DNA of 37,408 nt from Candidatus Parendomicrobium reticulitermitis (GCA_031287095.1 JAITTG010000011.1:1-37408), one strand, 5' to 3'; positions 17,732 to 25,828 are shown, numbered from the stretch's first letter. Notes: a model not told the origin generated them from the letters alone. Numbers and translations are program-made.

Positions 17732-18484
17732 TCACCTCGTTTTTATATTTTGTTTTTTTAAATACGCTTTTAAATCGGCAATACTCATAAGATTATAATG
17801 AAAAAGCGAAGCCGCTAAAACGGCTGACGCTCCATTTATGCAAGCCTCGGCAAAATGTTTATATTCTCCCGCCCCGCCTGATGCTATTATTGGGACTGCC
17901 GCGCTTGAACTGACAATTTTTAATAATTCAATATCATATCCGTCTTTTGTGCCGTCTCTGTCCATACTCGTAAGGAGAATTTCTCCCGCGCCCAAACTGA
18001 CCGCTTTTTTTGCCCATTCAACAACATCTATGCCTGTGTCAATTCTCCCGCCATGGACAAAAACGCTCCATTTGTTTCCGCATGTTTTTTTAGCGTCTAT
18101 AGCGACAACCACGCATTGTCTGCCGAAAATATCAGAAGCCTCTTTTATAATCTGCGGCTCTTTTACCGCTATGGAATTAAGAGATACTTTATCCGCGCCG
18201 GCATTTAAAAGATTTCTTATATCGCCAAGCGTCTTAATACCGCCGCCGACTGTCAGCGGAATAAAAACTTGTTCGGCTGTTTTTCTGACTATGTCTACCG
18301 TTGTGTTTCTGGCTTCATGCGTGGCTGTGATGTCTAAAAAAACTATTTCATCTGCGCCTTCTTGATTATATCTTTTGGCAACTTCAACAGGGTCGCCGGC
18401 ATCGCGTAAATTTATGAAATTTACGCCTTTTACAACTCTCCCGCCGGCAACATCAAGACATGGTATTATTCTTATGCTTAACAT
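17732..18484 (-). CDS. hisF: imidazole glycerol phosphate synthase, cyclase subunit HisF
   Basis: This 250-residue barrel uses ammonia from HisH to close the imidazole ring of PRFAR, giving IGP and AICAR. Catalytic Asp11 ([13 protein letters not shown]) and Asp130 (VVAIDAKKT) are both present. The phosphate-binding loops VGGGIKT (79-85) and [11 protein letters not shown] are intact, as are [13 protein letters not shown] and [13 protein letters not shown]. Length is normal. It is 1 nt from hisA and 4 nt from hisI. Confidence 0.98.
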   Translation of the reverse strand: MLSIRIIPCLDVAGGRVVKGVNFINLRDAGDPVEVAKRYNQEGADEIVFLDITATHEARNTTVDIVRKTAEQVFIPLTVGGGIKTLGDIRNLLNAGADKVSLNSIAVKEPQIIKEASDIFGRQCVVVAIDAKKTCGNKWSVFVHGGRIDTGIDVVEWAKKAVSLGAGEILLTSMDRDGTKDGYDIELLKIVSSSAAVPIIASGGAGEYKHFAEACINGASAVLAASLFHYNLMSIADLKAYLKKQNIKTR

Positions 18485-18485
18485 T

Positions 18486-19208
18486 TTATTGCGCCGCTTT
18501 TACGGCTTCTTCTAATTTGAAATCGTCAGTATAAAGAGCGCTGCCTACTATAGCGCCGATTAATCCTTTGCTTTCATAGGATTTTAAGTTTTTCAAATCG
18601 TCTATTGTTTTTATGCCGCCTGAGGCTATTACGCTCATTCCGCTTTTGCAAAGTTTTTCTAAACCGTCAAAGTCTGGACCTGTCAGCATACCGTCCCTTT
18701 TGATGTCTGTATATATTATTTGTTTGATAAACATACTTTGTAATTCCGCCACAAAATCGTCCACGCCTATATGGGATACTTCTTTCCAACCGCCTACCGC
18801 TATTTTGCCGTCTTTAGCGTCAACTGCGGCTATAATTTTTTCAGGTCCATATTTTTCTACCGCTTCTCTTACCAATTCCGGCTGATATATTGCCGAGGTT
18901 CCAAAAATCACAAAAGACGCGCCCATTTTAAAGATTTTGTCTGCCTTTTCTATCGTTCTGATACCGCCGCCGACTTCTATATCAATATCTAAAGTCTTAC
19001 AAATTTCTTTTATGATTTTCTCATTTTGATTTGATTCGCTTATTGCGCCGTCTAAATCAATTACATGGAGTCTTTTTGCGCCTTTTGCTTTCCATAATTT
19101 TGCAATAAAAACAGGGTCTGTGGAATGAATAGTCTCATCTTCTATTCTGCCTTGTTTTAATCTGACCGAATTGCCGTTTCTGATGTCAATTGCCGGTATT
19201 ACTATCAT
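18486..19208 (-). CDS. hisA: ProFAR isomerase HisA
   Basis: This 240-residue barrel isomerises ProFAR to PRFAR in histidine synthesis. Catalytic Asp8 ([10 protein letters not shown]) and Asp130 ([10 protein letters not shown]) are in place. The phosphate loops EVGGGIRT and [12 protein letters not shown] are intact, with the [12 protein letters not shown] loop between them. Since the neighbouring TrpF-like protein is divergent, a dual HisA/TrpF role (PriA-like) is conceivable, but nothing specific in this sequence shows it. The start overlaps the hisH stop by 4 nt. Confidence 0.97.
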   Translation of the reverse strand: MIVIPAIDIRNGNSVRLKQGRIEDETIHSTDPVFIAKLWKAKGAKRLHVIDLDGAISESNQNEKIIKEICKTLDIDIEVGGGIRTIEKADKIFKMGASFVIFGTSAIYQPELVREAVEKYGPEKIIAAVDAKDGKIAVGGWKEVSHIGVDDFVAELQSMFIKQIIYTDIKRDGMLTGPDFDGLEKLCKSGMSVIASGGIKTIDDLKNLKSYESKGLIGAIVGSALYTDDFKLEEAVKAAQ

Positions 19209-19843
19209 TTATCAGCCTCGCTTACATTAATAAAATTTTTCAATACTTTAAGTCCTATATCGCCGCTTTTTTCAATATGAAATTGACTTCCCCAGATATT
19301 TTTATAAGCAATACAAGAACAAAAATCCACTCCATAATCCGTCCAACCTGCCGCAATTTTTTCGTCCTTTAAAACGGGATAATAAGAATGGACGAAATAA
19401 AAATTTTCTCCGTTTTTTATGCCGTCAAACATAAGTTTCGAGTATGGGTTATCCGTCCATTGAACGCTATTCCAACCCATATGCGGAATTTTTAAACTTC
19501 GGTCGTTAAAATCAAACTTTTTAACTTCGCCTTCTATGAGATTTAACCCATCATATTGTCCATTTTCAAAACTATTAGTAAAAAATAATTGAAAACCGAG
19601 ACAAATTCCATAAAGCATTTTCCCGCTTTTAACAAAATCCGAAATAGCCCCGACAAATCCTTTCTTTTGTAAAAAATCCGCCGCGGGCGCAAAAGCGCCG
19701 ACTCCCGGCAAAATTGCCGCTCCATATTGGGCAAGTTTGGACGGTTCATTTATCACAACGGCATCTGCATTGCAAAAATTTAAAGCGTTCAAAACGCTTT
19801 TTATATTGCCAAAACCATAGTCTATTATTGCTATTTTAGTCAT
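19205..19843 (-). CDS. hisH: imidazole glycerol phosphate synthase, glutamine amidotransferase subunit HisH
   Basis: This 212-residue class-I glutaminase supplies ammonia to HisF. Nucleophile Cys81 is in GICLGFQ, and His189 and Glu191 complete the triad in SQFHIEKSG (Ile replaces the usual Pro of FHPEKS). [10 protein letters not shown] forms the oxyanion-strand region. I chose ATG 19843: the product then begins [13 protein letters not shown], matching the family, and AAAGG lies 5 nt upstream. A TTG at 19897 in the same frame would add 18 residues encoded across the leader hairpin, which is unlikely. It is the first gene of the operon, overlapping hisA by 4 nt. No hisG, hisD, hisC or hisB is present here. 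Confidence 0.96.
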   Translation of the reverse strand: MTKIAIIDYGFGNIKSVLNALNFCNADAVVINEPSKLAQYGAAILPGVGAFAPAADFLQKKGFVGAISDFVKSGKMLYGICLGFQLFFTNSFENGQYDGLNLIEGEVKKFDFNDRSLKIPHMGWNSVQWTDNPYSKLMFDGIKNGENFYFVHSYYPVLKDEKIAAGWTDYGVDFCSCIAYKNIWGSQFHIEKSGDIGLKVLKNFINVSEADK

Positions 19844-19861
19844 TTTTACCTTTATACAAGA

Positions 19862-19885
19862 AAAAACGGCTTTTGAGCCGTTTTT
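19862..19885 (-). terminator. intrinsic-terminator hairpin in the his-operon leader (attenuator candidate)
   Basis: A perfect 10-bp stem (AAAAACGGCT with AGCCGTTTTT) has a 4-nt loop. On the minus strand it is followed by a run of six U, the classic intrinsic terminator form. It lies between the predicted promoter and the hisH start (18 nt before ATG). There is no upstream minus-strand gene to terminate, so premature termination of the his mRNA is the natural reading. Confidence 0.75.
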
Positions 19886-19919
19886 ATCATATATCAAATT
19901 GGCTGTTTGAGGCGGCGGG

Positions 19920-19947
19920 ATTATACTAAAAAAACATTAAATGACAA
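19920..19947 (-). promoter_or_regulatory. sigma-70-type promoter of the his-folC operon
   Basis: On the minus strand the -35 TTGTCA (19947-19942) and the -10 TATAAT (19925-19920) are 16 nt apart. Transcription would begin near 19913 and give a leader of about 70 nt containing the terminator hairpin. It overlaps the leader of the divergent XRE gene, so that regulator could influence it. Confidence 0.65.
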
Positions 19948-19972
19948 AAAGCAAATAGCAAAGGGCGGTAAA

Positions 19973-20362
19973 ATGAGAAATATTGGCAATAGAATAAAAC
20001 AGGCTATGATGGAGATAGGGTTAAATCAAGGTGAGTTTGCAAAAAAACTAAATGTAACGCAGCCTTTAATAAGCTCTTGGATGACAGGGAAAAGTAAGCC
20101 AAGCACAACTAGTATTAAAAAAATCGCTCAATTTACAGGCAAGCCTTTGCAATATTTCTTTGATAATGACGAAAACAATCAAGTCGAAACCGCCAAAAAC
20201 GGCAAAGAAAATTCCGTTGAAATTGAATTGTTAAAGAAAGAAATAGAAATTTTAAAAACGAGAATAGATAAAGAGATGCAGTCCATAGAAAGTCTAAAAG
20301 AAAGTATAAAAACCAAATACGACAATCTAAACTTAAAAATAGAGTTGCTCAAACGCAAATAA
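19973..20362 (+). CDS. XRE-family helix-turn-helix regulator with coiled-coil tail
   Basis: The product has 129 residues from ATG 19973. It is a Cro/C1-type HTH (about residues 4-60: IGNRIKQAMMEIGLNQGEFA, then VTQPLISSWMTGKSKPS) followed by a linker and a heptad-patterned coiled coil (about 85-129, EIELLKKEIEILKTRID...) that would dimerise it. I prefer ATG 19973 over an in-frame TTG at 19907, because the HTH begins right after this ATG and AAAGGGCGG lies just upstream. It is divergent from the his operon and shares its 5' region. It is followed by decayed genes, so it may be the survivor of a small mobile or toxin-antitoxin island. Target unknown. Confidence 0.85.
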   Translation: MRNIGNRIKQAMMEIGLNQGEFAKKLNVTQPLISSWMTGKSKPSTTSIKKIAQFTGKPLQYFFDNDENNQVETAKNGKENSVEIELLKKEIEILKTRIDKEMQSIESLKESIKTKYDNLNLKIELLKRK

Positions 20363-20777
20363 ACTAAAACCCTCAAAAGATTGTTTATTATCATTAAAGA
20401 TAATGTAATGATAGACGCAAACATTAATACAGATATGCGCTTGATATAACGATTTTAAAATTGTGAAAATTAGCAAACGCCGCAAAAAACCTGCGTCGTA
20501 TTTTTTGAAACAAATTAAGAAAGAGAAAACAATTTTAAATCCTTGCCAAATGAACCAATCTCAGAACCGATAAAATCTTTCATATCAACCACAAACAAAA
20601 CTCAATCCAATATTTTAGACAAACTTATATCCATAGAGAACATATTAAAAAACAAAGGAATGCGCAGATAATTTCATAAGGTTTTATGCAAAGAATGCGT
20701 TTATTGTTAGACTTTGGGAATGAATGTGCTACATTTTTACAGATTGAAAATGCAGTATATTTATAGGAGGCGCGACG
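20363..20777 (+). other. 415-nt stretch without an intact gene
   Basis: Only decayed coding sequence is visible (see 20463-20671). Just before 20778 there is a good ribosome-binding site (TAGGAGG) for the broken DUF6088-like gene. No repeat of the dispersed families occurs here. Confidence 0.6.
20463..20671 (+). pseudogene. decayed coding fragment with coiled-coil-like end
   Basis: Two overlapping plus-strand frames read as one broken protein. From about 20463 a basic segment (VKISKRRKKPASYFLKQIKK) runs, then the frame shifts near 20520-20540 into a segment that includes EPISEPIKSFIS and ends in ILDKLISIENILKNKGMRR with a stop at 20669-20671. The end has coiled-coil character like the tail of the preceding XRE protein. 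It has no intact start and I do not recognise the family. Confidence 0.4.
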
Positions 20778-21189
20778 ATGAAATGGAAATTATATAATGG
20801 CAGACAAACAATAGAAAATAAAATTTTGGGGCGCATTACGCATTCCCAGTTCAATGTTTTTGCGCCTGTAGATTTTGAATATATCGCGTCTTATCCACAG
20901 ATTTTGCGCGCTCTAAAATTATTAAAGCAACAAAATTGTCCGTTTAGGTTATGGAGCGTATGCAAAAGCAAAAATAAGTAAATTTGATAATAATGTCTAT
21001 CTAATAGAATACGCTCCCATTTTACTGATGGAACTTTGGAACAAATTAAAAATAAAATTGGATTGCTCAAAATTCGTAAAAGATTATAATTCTGGCGCGT
21101 CAACTCAAATCCCCGTTAAGAAGTTATTTGTGGTCAAAGACCGTTTCAACAGAAAATTTAGCGGCGCAGAAGAACTTTATGTTAGATAA
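20778..21189 (+). pseudogene. frameshifted DUF6088-like (AbiEi-type antitoxin-like) gene
   Basis: From ATG 20778 (RBS TAGGAGG) the first frame reads a winged-helix-like N-terminus (FAPVDFEYIASYPQILRALK), then loses frame near 20945-20950. The next frame continues LGYGAYAKAKISKF..., then YNSGASTQIPVKKLFVVKDR, and stops at 21187-21189. GYGxYAKA followed by a (S/T)TQ(I/V)P block matches my recollection of DUF6088 proteins, which are related to type IV (AbiE) antitoxins. One or more frame-disrupting indels make it non-functional unless frameshifting occurs. A partner toxin is not intact; 21190-21335 contains only a short remnant frame ending IKSVLDIIDKTFKRYIS. Confidence 0.6.
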
Positions 21190-21349
21190 AAATTTTCATA
21201 TTGTTGAAGTTCTTAAAATTTAGTCGAAAATTAAATCTGATTTATGCTAAACAAATTCCAACTTATCGCAAGGCTATCAAAAGCGTATTGGATATTATTG
21301 ATAAAACATTTAAGAGATATATCTCTTGAAACAAAAAAAGCAAAACAAC

Positions 21350-21382
21350 AAAAGCCCTCATCGCTTTGCGATAGGGGCTTTT
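21350..21382. terminator. bidirectional intrinsic terminator
   Basis: AAAAGCCC...GGGGCTTTT with an inner ATCGC/GCGAT stem and a TTT loop forms a strong hairpin flanked by A- and T-rich runs. It lies between the decayed plus-strand genes and the stop of the minus-strand ATPase (21406), so it can end transcription from both sides. Confidence 0.8.
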
Positions 21383-21405
21383 ATTATGCGGCAGATTCAA
21401 CGATG

Positions 21406-22719
21406 TTACAATTTAATAATGTCTCTAAATTCGCTTATCATATAGAGAGGAATATCAAAAAATTCTTTGTTTTTTTTGTAATTCAATAGAGATGAGCGGA
21501 TAGCGGTATTTGGAGAGAACCCTCTTATATAATTTTTTAAACTTAAAGATTTAACATTATCTTCCGATTTAACCTCTATTGGAATAATCCCATTTTCATA
21601 TTGAATTATAAAATCAATTTCCGCAGTATTTTTATCATTTGCCCAATAGTAAATCGGCAAATTCGCGTCGGTTGCTATGAGTTCCTGCAATACAAATTGT
21701 TCCGATAACGCTCCTTTGTAATGATTAAATATTTTTTCATCGCTATCTATATAAGACTTTAAATCTAATCTCGCGCGGGAGGATAATAAACCTATATCGG
21801 GTATAAATAATTTAAAAATGTTGGGCTGGAAATAGGCGATTAAAGGCAGATTGGGCAAACTAACTCTATTGATTTTATAAATAAGCCCCGCATTAAGCAG
21901 CCACTGCAAAGCAATTTCATAATTTCGTCCGCGCGAGCCGTCTTTCATATCGGAATACAAAAATCTTTTATTTTCTTTGGCGAGTTGATTAGGCAGACAA
22001 TCCCAAATCAATCTCACTCTGGCTATCTCTTTATCGGGGATATGTTTAGAAAAATCTCCATAATAAGCGGCGATAATAGTCTCTTGAACTCTGCGGACTT
22101 CAAACAAATCCTGCGTTTCTTTATAAACGCTCGCCGCTTGAGGCATACCGCCTACATAAAAATATTTTTTTAGATATTCAATAAATTTGTCTTTAAATAA
22201 TTCTATGTTTGCAAAATCTTTATTTCTTATTAAATCCGCAAAATTTTTCATATCCAATGCGTCTAAAAATTCAAGAAATGTCATCGGACGAAGCGTCATC
22301 ATATCCACTTTGCCTACGGGAAAACCAGTTCCTTGATGTTGAGTAACTCCAAGTAAACTTCCCGCCGCGACGATATGATATTGCGGAGCATTCTCGCAAA
22401 AATATTTAAGAGAAGTAAAAGCGCGGGGACATTCTTGCAATTCGTCAAAAATAATTAGGGTATCGTCAGGATTTATTTTTGTTTCCGCTTCAAAGCCGAG
22501 CGCCTCTATAATGCGGGCTGTATTCAAATCCTTTTCAAAAATCTTTTTCTTATCCGGCTCATTATCAAAATTTATATATACTATGTTTTTAAAATTTTCT
22601 TCGCCGAATTTTCTCATCAACCAAGTCTTCCCAACCTGACGCATCCCAAAAATCAACATAGGTTTGCGATTTGATTCTTGTTTCCACTTAATAAGATTAT
22701 CAATAGCCTGTCTTTGCAT
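21406..22719 (-). CDS. AAA_14/DUF4143-family ATPase (copy 1)
   Basis: This 437-residue protein is of the widespread AAA+ plus DUF4143 type. Walker A is GMRQVGKT (25-32), Walker B LIIFDE (88-93), and the sensor-like segment HIVAAGSLLGV follows. The middle region is a winged-helix-like linker (about 220-330). The C-terminal DUF4143 domain ends with AEIDFIIQYENGIIPIEVKS, a PD-(D/E)xK-like arrangement (E-x-D...E-x-K) suggestive of a nuclease fold. Family function is not established; members often occur singly and in many copies. A second, quite different member is at 28729. The reading frame is intact, with an inverted repeat in its upstream region. Confidence 0.88.
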   Translation of the reverse strand: MQRQAIDNLIKWKQESNRKPMLIFGMRQVGKTWLMRKFGEENFKNIVYINFDNEPDKKKIFEKDLNTARIIEALGFEAETKINPDDTLIIFDELQECPRAFTSLKYFCENAPQYHIVAAGSLLGVTQHQGTGFPVGKVDMMTLRPMTFLEFLDALDMKNFADLIRNKDFANIELFKDKFIEYLKKYFYVGGMPQAASVYKETQDLFEVRRVQETIIAAYYGDFSKHIPDKEIARVRLIWDCLPNQLAKENKRFLYSDMKDGSRGRNYEIALQWLLNAGLIYKINRVSLPNLPLIAYFQPNIFKLFIPDIGLLSSRARLDLKSYIDSDEKIFNHYKGALSEQFVLQELIATDANLPIYYWANDKNTAEIDFIIQYENGIIPIEVKSEDNVKSLSLKNYIRGFSPNTAIRSSLLNYKKNKEFFDIPLYMISEFRDIIKL

Positions 22720-22746
22720 AAAGCCCCTCTTTTTGCCAATTTTTAA

Positions 22747-22775
22747 GAATTATGTTTGAAATTGATACATAATTC
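22747..22775. promoter_or_regulatory. inverted repeat upstream of ATPase copy 1
   Basis: GAATTATGT (22747-22755) and ACATAATTC (22767-22775) form perfect 9-bp arms 11 nt apart, and a third ACATAATTC sits at 22800-22808. The position 28-90 nt before the ATG suits an operator or a leader hairpin. Confidence 0.5.
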
Positions 22776-22876
22776 TCAGGAAAAATGCGCTAAATTAACA
22801 CATAATTCCCGTTTCTTAATTGATTATAGTCAATTATTGCAAGTATTACAATTTTTAGATATCTTTTAAAAAAAGG

Positions 22877-23122
22877 CTTCTCGCAAGCGGCGCAAGTTTC
22901 AAAAACGCAAAGAATGCAAACCAAAAAGAGGTTAAAAGGACAAACTAACGGCAAAGGCAAAAGCAACGGCTTCTCGCAAGTTTCGCAAAAGGAGATAACG
23001 ACAAAGGCAACGACCACGCAAGGAGCGCAAAACGGCAAAACAACGGCAATAGCAATAGCGATAACCCGCCGTTTTGCATTACTTGCGTTTCTGAAACTCG
23101 CAAAACTTGCGAGAAAGCCGTT
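22877..23122. repeat. GCAA-rich low-complexity tract with inverted ends (family C)
   Basis: The tract between ATPase copy 1 and the acyltransferase is strongly strand-asymmetric, full of GCAA/GGCAA words. It contains AACGGCTTCTCGCAAG at 22965 and its near inverse at 23100-23122 (arms of about 22 nt, one indel and one mismatch), plus a third version at 22877. A piece in opposite orientation occurs at 28539-28570. Open frames on both strands here have simple compositions and are not credible genes. Confidence 0.65.
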
Positions 23123-23150
23123 GCTGTTATTTTGTTTGAGGAATATATCG

Positions 23151-24035
23151 TTAATTCCACATATCAAAATAGTTGAAAAACTGGTGCGGGTATTTTTGGA
23201 TGAAATCTGAAAGGGAATTTGTGAAAGTTTGCGCTTCTGGGATATAGTTTTGCGGATTTTTGCCTTTGTCTTGCACATAGAAAGTTTTGGCTATAAAGGA
23301 GTCAACTCTGCCTTTGCCGCAGTATGGAAAAAAGATTACGGCTATTGGAGAGTTTAGAGCGCCCGCTATTCTGTAAATGCTAAATGGAACTTGGATTTTG
23401 CCGCCAAGAAAGTCTGTTTCTACGCTGTTTTCTTTGCCGCCAAAAGTTCTGTCGCCCATCATACATACTATCCCTTTTTTTTCTAACGCCGACATTATTT
23501 CTATCGCGCCGCCGTCAAAACCGCTTGGCTCTATAAAATTTACCGGGGCTTTTTTGCCTGAAAGTTCATGAGCGTGTTTGTCTATGTCCTCTTTTGTTTG
23601 ATGATAGACTACAAATTTTTCCCCTTCCATAAAATCAAAAGAGGACATCGCCATCTGCCAACATCCGCAATGGGCTGTGATTATTATTAAACCTTTGCCT
23701 TTTGCGAGCAAATCTTTACATAATTGCTTGTCTTCTTGCGGCGATATGATTTCAATTTCGCCCCTCAATCCAAAAGCCGCTCTGTCTATCAAAATTTTTC
23801 CGAAAGTGAAATTCAATTTATAAATATGTCGTAAATTTTCAAATGCTTTGCTTTTGAATCTTCTTTTGACATAATATCCTGCATTTTTTCTTATAGACGG
23901 CAGACAGGTGTAAAATGCCGCAACCAAATATAAAATAAAATACGCCGTATATCTGCCGCCGTATTTAACGAAAAATTTTAAAAGCGCTTGAAAGAAATTA
24001 TTGCTTCGGCTTTTTCCCGTCCATTTTTGAACCAT
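23151..24035 (-). CDS. LpxL/HtrB-like lysophospholipid acyltransferase (LPLAT), atypical catalytic motif
   Basis: This 294-residue member of the lipid A/aryl-polyene acyltransferase family has an N-terminal hydrophobic segment (about 25-48) and the LPLAT core from about 100. The catalytic HX4(D/E) box reads AHCGCWQ, with His122 but Gln127 where Glu/Asp is expected. The second block is VCMMGDRTFGG followed by VPFSIYRIAGALNSPIAVIF, as in the family. It overlaps the end of the GT2 gene by 38 nt, with AAGGAAAGG upstream of its ATG. In aryl-polyene-type clusters such acyltransferases accompany the GT2 and thioesterase, so a role in attaching an acyl/polyene tail to an envelope glycolipid is plausible. 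A role in lipid A itself is the alternative. Confidence 0.82.
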   Translation of the reverse strand: MVQKWTGKSRSNNFFQALLKFFVKYGGRYTAYFILYLVAAFYTCLPSIRKNAGYYVKRRFKSKAFENLRHIYKLNFTFGKILIDRAAFGLRGEIEIISPQEDKQLCKDLLAKGKGLIIITAHCGCWQMAMSSFDFMEGEKFVVYHQTKEDIDKHAHELSGKKAPVNFIEPSGFDGGAIEIMSALEKKGIVCMMGDRTFGGKENSVETDFLGGKIQVPFSIYRIAGALNSPIAVIFFPYCGKGRVDSFIAKTFYVQDKGKNPQNYIPEAQTFTNSLSDFIQKYPHQFFNYFDMWN

Positions 24036-25182
24036 ATAAAACGCCTTTCCTTAAAATATGTCCTAAAACAAAAATAATTGTTCCGACCAAAACTGCAAAA
24101 ATCGGAGCAACGATAAGAGACCCCAAAATCCATTCCCATATTCTTTGTAAAAACTGACGCCCTATTATTTGCCAAGAAAGTTCCGTCAAAAACTCTCCGT
24201 GCCTTAGATAATATCCGACTTCAATACATACAAAAGGGATAAAAGGCGGAATGGCGAGTTTGTCAACGCTGAATGCGACCAATCTGTTTAAATTGAACCA
24301 GCCCACGCCGACAAATAAAAAGAAATTTCTAATCCCCGGCAAAGCTAAAGCGCCCCAAAAACAACCCCAAGCCGCCGATATCCCCAGATGGAAAGGCTCT
24401 TTTTTATTTTTTAACTGGGATAGAATCACTTTAAAAGGATTTAAAGAAATTGTTTCGCCGTCATTGTTTTGCATATACTTTCTATGCGCGATTGGAATCA
24501 TCGCCCTGATAGTCAAATATGTGTTTAAGACGGCAAGACGGGCATTGTCTTGAAATAATCTAAAATGGGATATTCTCTCGGATTTTTTAGGATAATAAAC
24601 TTTGACGGGAATTTCTTTAACGCTAAAACCCGACCAAATCGCTTTGACGACGATTTCAACTTCAAAACCAAACCTTTGTGAAAAGATTTTAAATTTATCA
24701 AAAACTTCCAATGGATATACGCGAAAACCGCTTTGAATATCTATTATCTTTTTACCTGTCTGCACCCTTGCCCAAAAAGACGAAAAACGCCGTCCGAATT
24801 TGGAAAGGCGGGGTATGGACGAACTTTCAAAATCCCTTTTGCCGATAATAATATCAAAATTGTTTTCTTTTGAAAGATTTAGAAGTTTGGGAATGTCTGA
24901 CGGATAATGTTGAGCGTCTGCATCTATGGTTAAAATGTGGGTATAGTCGTATTTTTTTGCATATTGCGCGGATTTGGCAATGGCATAACCCTTGCCTCTG
25001 TTTTTTGCATAACTGATAAAGCCTATATTTAAGTCCTTTATTATCGGCGCAATATCGTCTTGACTGCCATCGTCCACAAGCAAAAGATTTGGGCAGTATA
25101 GCAAAGACTCTTCAATAACTTTTCTGACGGTGGACGGTTGATTATAAAGAGCAATAACAATGAGGGGGCGGAAAATAGTCAT
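23998..25182 (-). CDS. GT2 glycosyltransferase fused to DUF2062 membrane domain
   Basis: The product has 394 residues from ATG 25182. The N-terminal GT-A domain (about 1-220) resembles polyprenyl-phosphate/dolichyl-phosphate glycosyltransferases: VDDGS (36-40), the metal-binding DADAQ (87-91), IDIQSGFRVYP, and the RISHFRLFQDNAR segment. The C-terminal DUF2062 domain (about 235-380) is multi-membrane-spanning (NFFLFVGVGWF, WILGSLIVAPIFAVLVGTI). This start gives an ATGA overlap with the thioesterase stop; an in-frame start 19 codons upstream would read through repeat-derived sequence. It lies between thioesterase and acyltransferase in a four-gene unit. It probably glycosylates a lipid carrier or the product of the module. 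Confidence 0.88.
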   Translation of the reverse strand: MTIFRPLIVIALYNQPSTVRKVIEESLLYCPNLLLVDDGSQDDIAPIIKDLNIGFISYAKNRGKGYAIAKSAQYAKKYDYTHILTIDADAQHYPSDIPKLLNLSKENNFDIIIGKRDFESSSIPRLSKFGRRFSSFWARVQTGKKIIDIQSGFRVYPLEVFDKFKIFSQRFGFEVEIVVKAIWSGFSVKEIPVKVYYPKKSERISHFRLFQDNARLAVLNTYLTIRAMIPIAHRKYMQNNDGETISLNPFKVILSQLKNKKEPFHLGISAAWGCFWGALALPGIRNFFLFVGVGWFNLNRLVAFSVDKLAIPPFIPFVCIEVGYYLRHGEFLTELSWQIIGRQFLQRIWEWILGSLIVAPIFAVLVGTIIFVLGHILRKGVLYGSKMDGKKPKQ

Positions 25183-25676
25183 ATTTTCATAGCCTCTTGA
25201 GGAATAGGGCGGGGAGAGGGGCTGCCGTTTTCTTTCCATGTTTTACAAAAATCATCAAAAAATTTCGGTTTTGCAACAAGAATTTCATTTTTGTCGTCTA
25301 TCATCAATTGAACGCAATATCCCGAAGTCATAAGTTTTTTGTGCTCATCATAGATAGAAAATGAAAAATCAAGGCGGGCGGCTTCATTCCAATGGAGCAG
25401 AGTTTCTATCGCATATATTTTGTCAAATTCCAAAGGAGCGGTAAAATCAAGATGGAATTTTTTGAGCGGTATAGTAATGCCGTGATTATAAAAATCCAAA
25501 TATCCAATGCCATATTTATTGCCCAAAGCCACGCGCCCCTCTTCAAAAAAACTTGCATAATTTCCGTGCCACATAATATTTAAAGAATCTAATTCATCAA
25601 AACGAACTTTCCTTTCAATAATAACAGACAACGGCTTTGGGTCTTGCGGATTTTGCTTAAAATATATTTCTTTCAT
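25179..25676 (-). CDS. 4HBT-type acyl-CoA/ACP thioesterase
   Basis: This 165-residue hot-dog-fold thioesterase has the family block VRFDELDSLNIMWHGNYASF (24-43), corresponding to the D...HxNY catalytic region, and a typical IYAIETLLHWNEAARLDFSF core. The last ~15 residues (NGSPSPRPIPQEAMKI) are encoded by a dispersed G-rich repeat (family D, 25193-25226), so the natural C-terminus has been replaced or extended. The stop overlaps the GT2 start (ATGA). In aryl-polyene clusters a thioesterase stands beside the GT2 and dehydratase genes, as here. Confidence 0.85.
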   Translation of the reverse strand: MKEIYFKQNPQDPKPLSVIIERKVRFDELDSLNIMWHGNYASFFEEGRVALGNKYGIGYLDFYNHGITIPLKKFHLDFTAPLEFDKIYAIETLLHWNEAARLDFSFSIYDEHKKLMTSGYCVQLMIDDKNEILVAKPKFFDDFCKTWKENGSPSPRPIPQEAMKI

Positions 25677-25728
25677 GTGTTATCCTTTATTTCATTGTCA
25701 TTTTGCGCCGTGTTGTCATTGTTCGCGT

Positions 25729-25782
25729 TGTAGGGGCGGGTTTCAAACCCGCAAAAAAGTCGTCATTCTGCGCAAAATGACA
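25729..25782. repeat. two short palindromic repeats (families F and related)
   Basis: GTAGGGGCGGGTTTCAAACC with its CGC continuation (25729-25752) is a hairpin family with another copy at 28201-28224. It is followed by GTCATTCTGCGCAAAATGAC (25762-25781), an imperfect palindrome. Both lie in the 152-nt gap between the dehydratase and thioesterase genes. Confidence 0.7.
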
Positions 25783-25828
25783 ATACATTGCCGTCTTTTC
25801 TCTTTCCTCTTTTCTTGTTTCTCATTCC

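Noticed and set aside
17838-18365. 175-codon plus-strand open frame across hisF
   Set aside because: It is antisense to an intact, motif-complete hisF; composition and position show it is a shadow.
19844-19897. Upstream TTG start for hisH adding 18 residues
   Set aside because: The added residues would be encoded by the terminator hairpin, the family start [10 protein letters not shown] matches ATG 19843, and a ribosome-binding site lies directly before it.
22790-23278. 162-codon minus-strand and 98-codon plus-strand frames in the GCAA-rich tract
   Set aside because: Both arise from the simple-sequence composition, show no domain, and extend into the acyltransferase gene.
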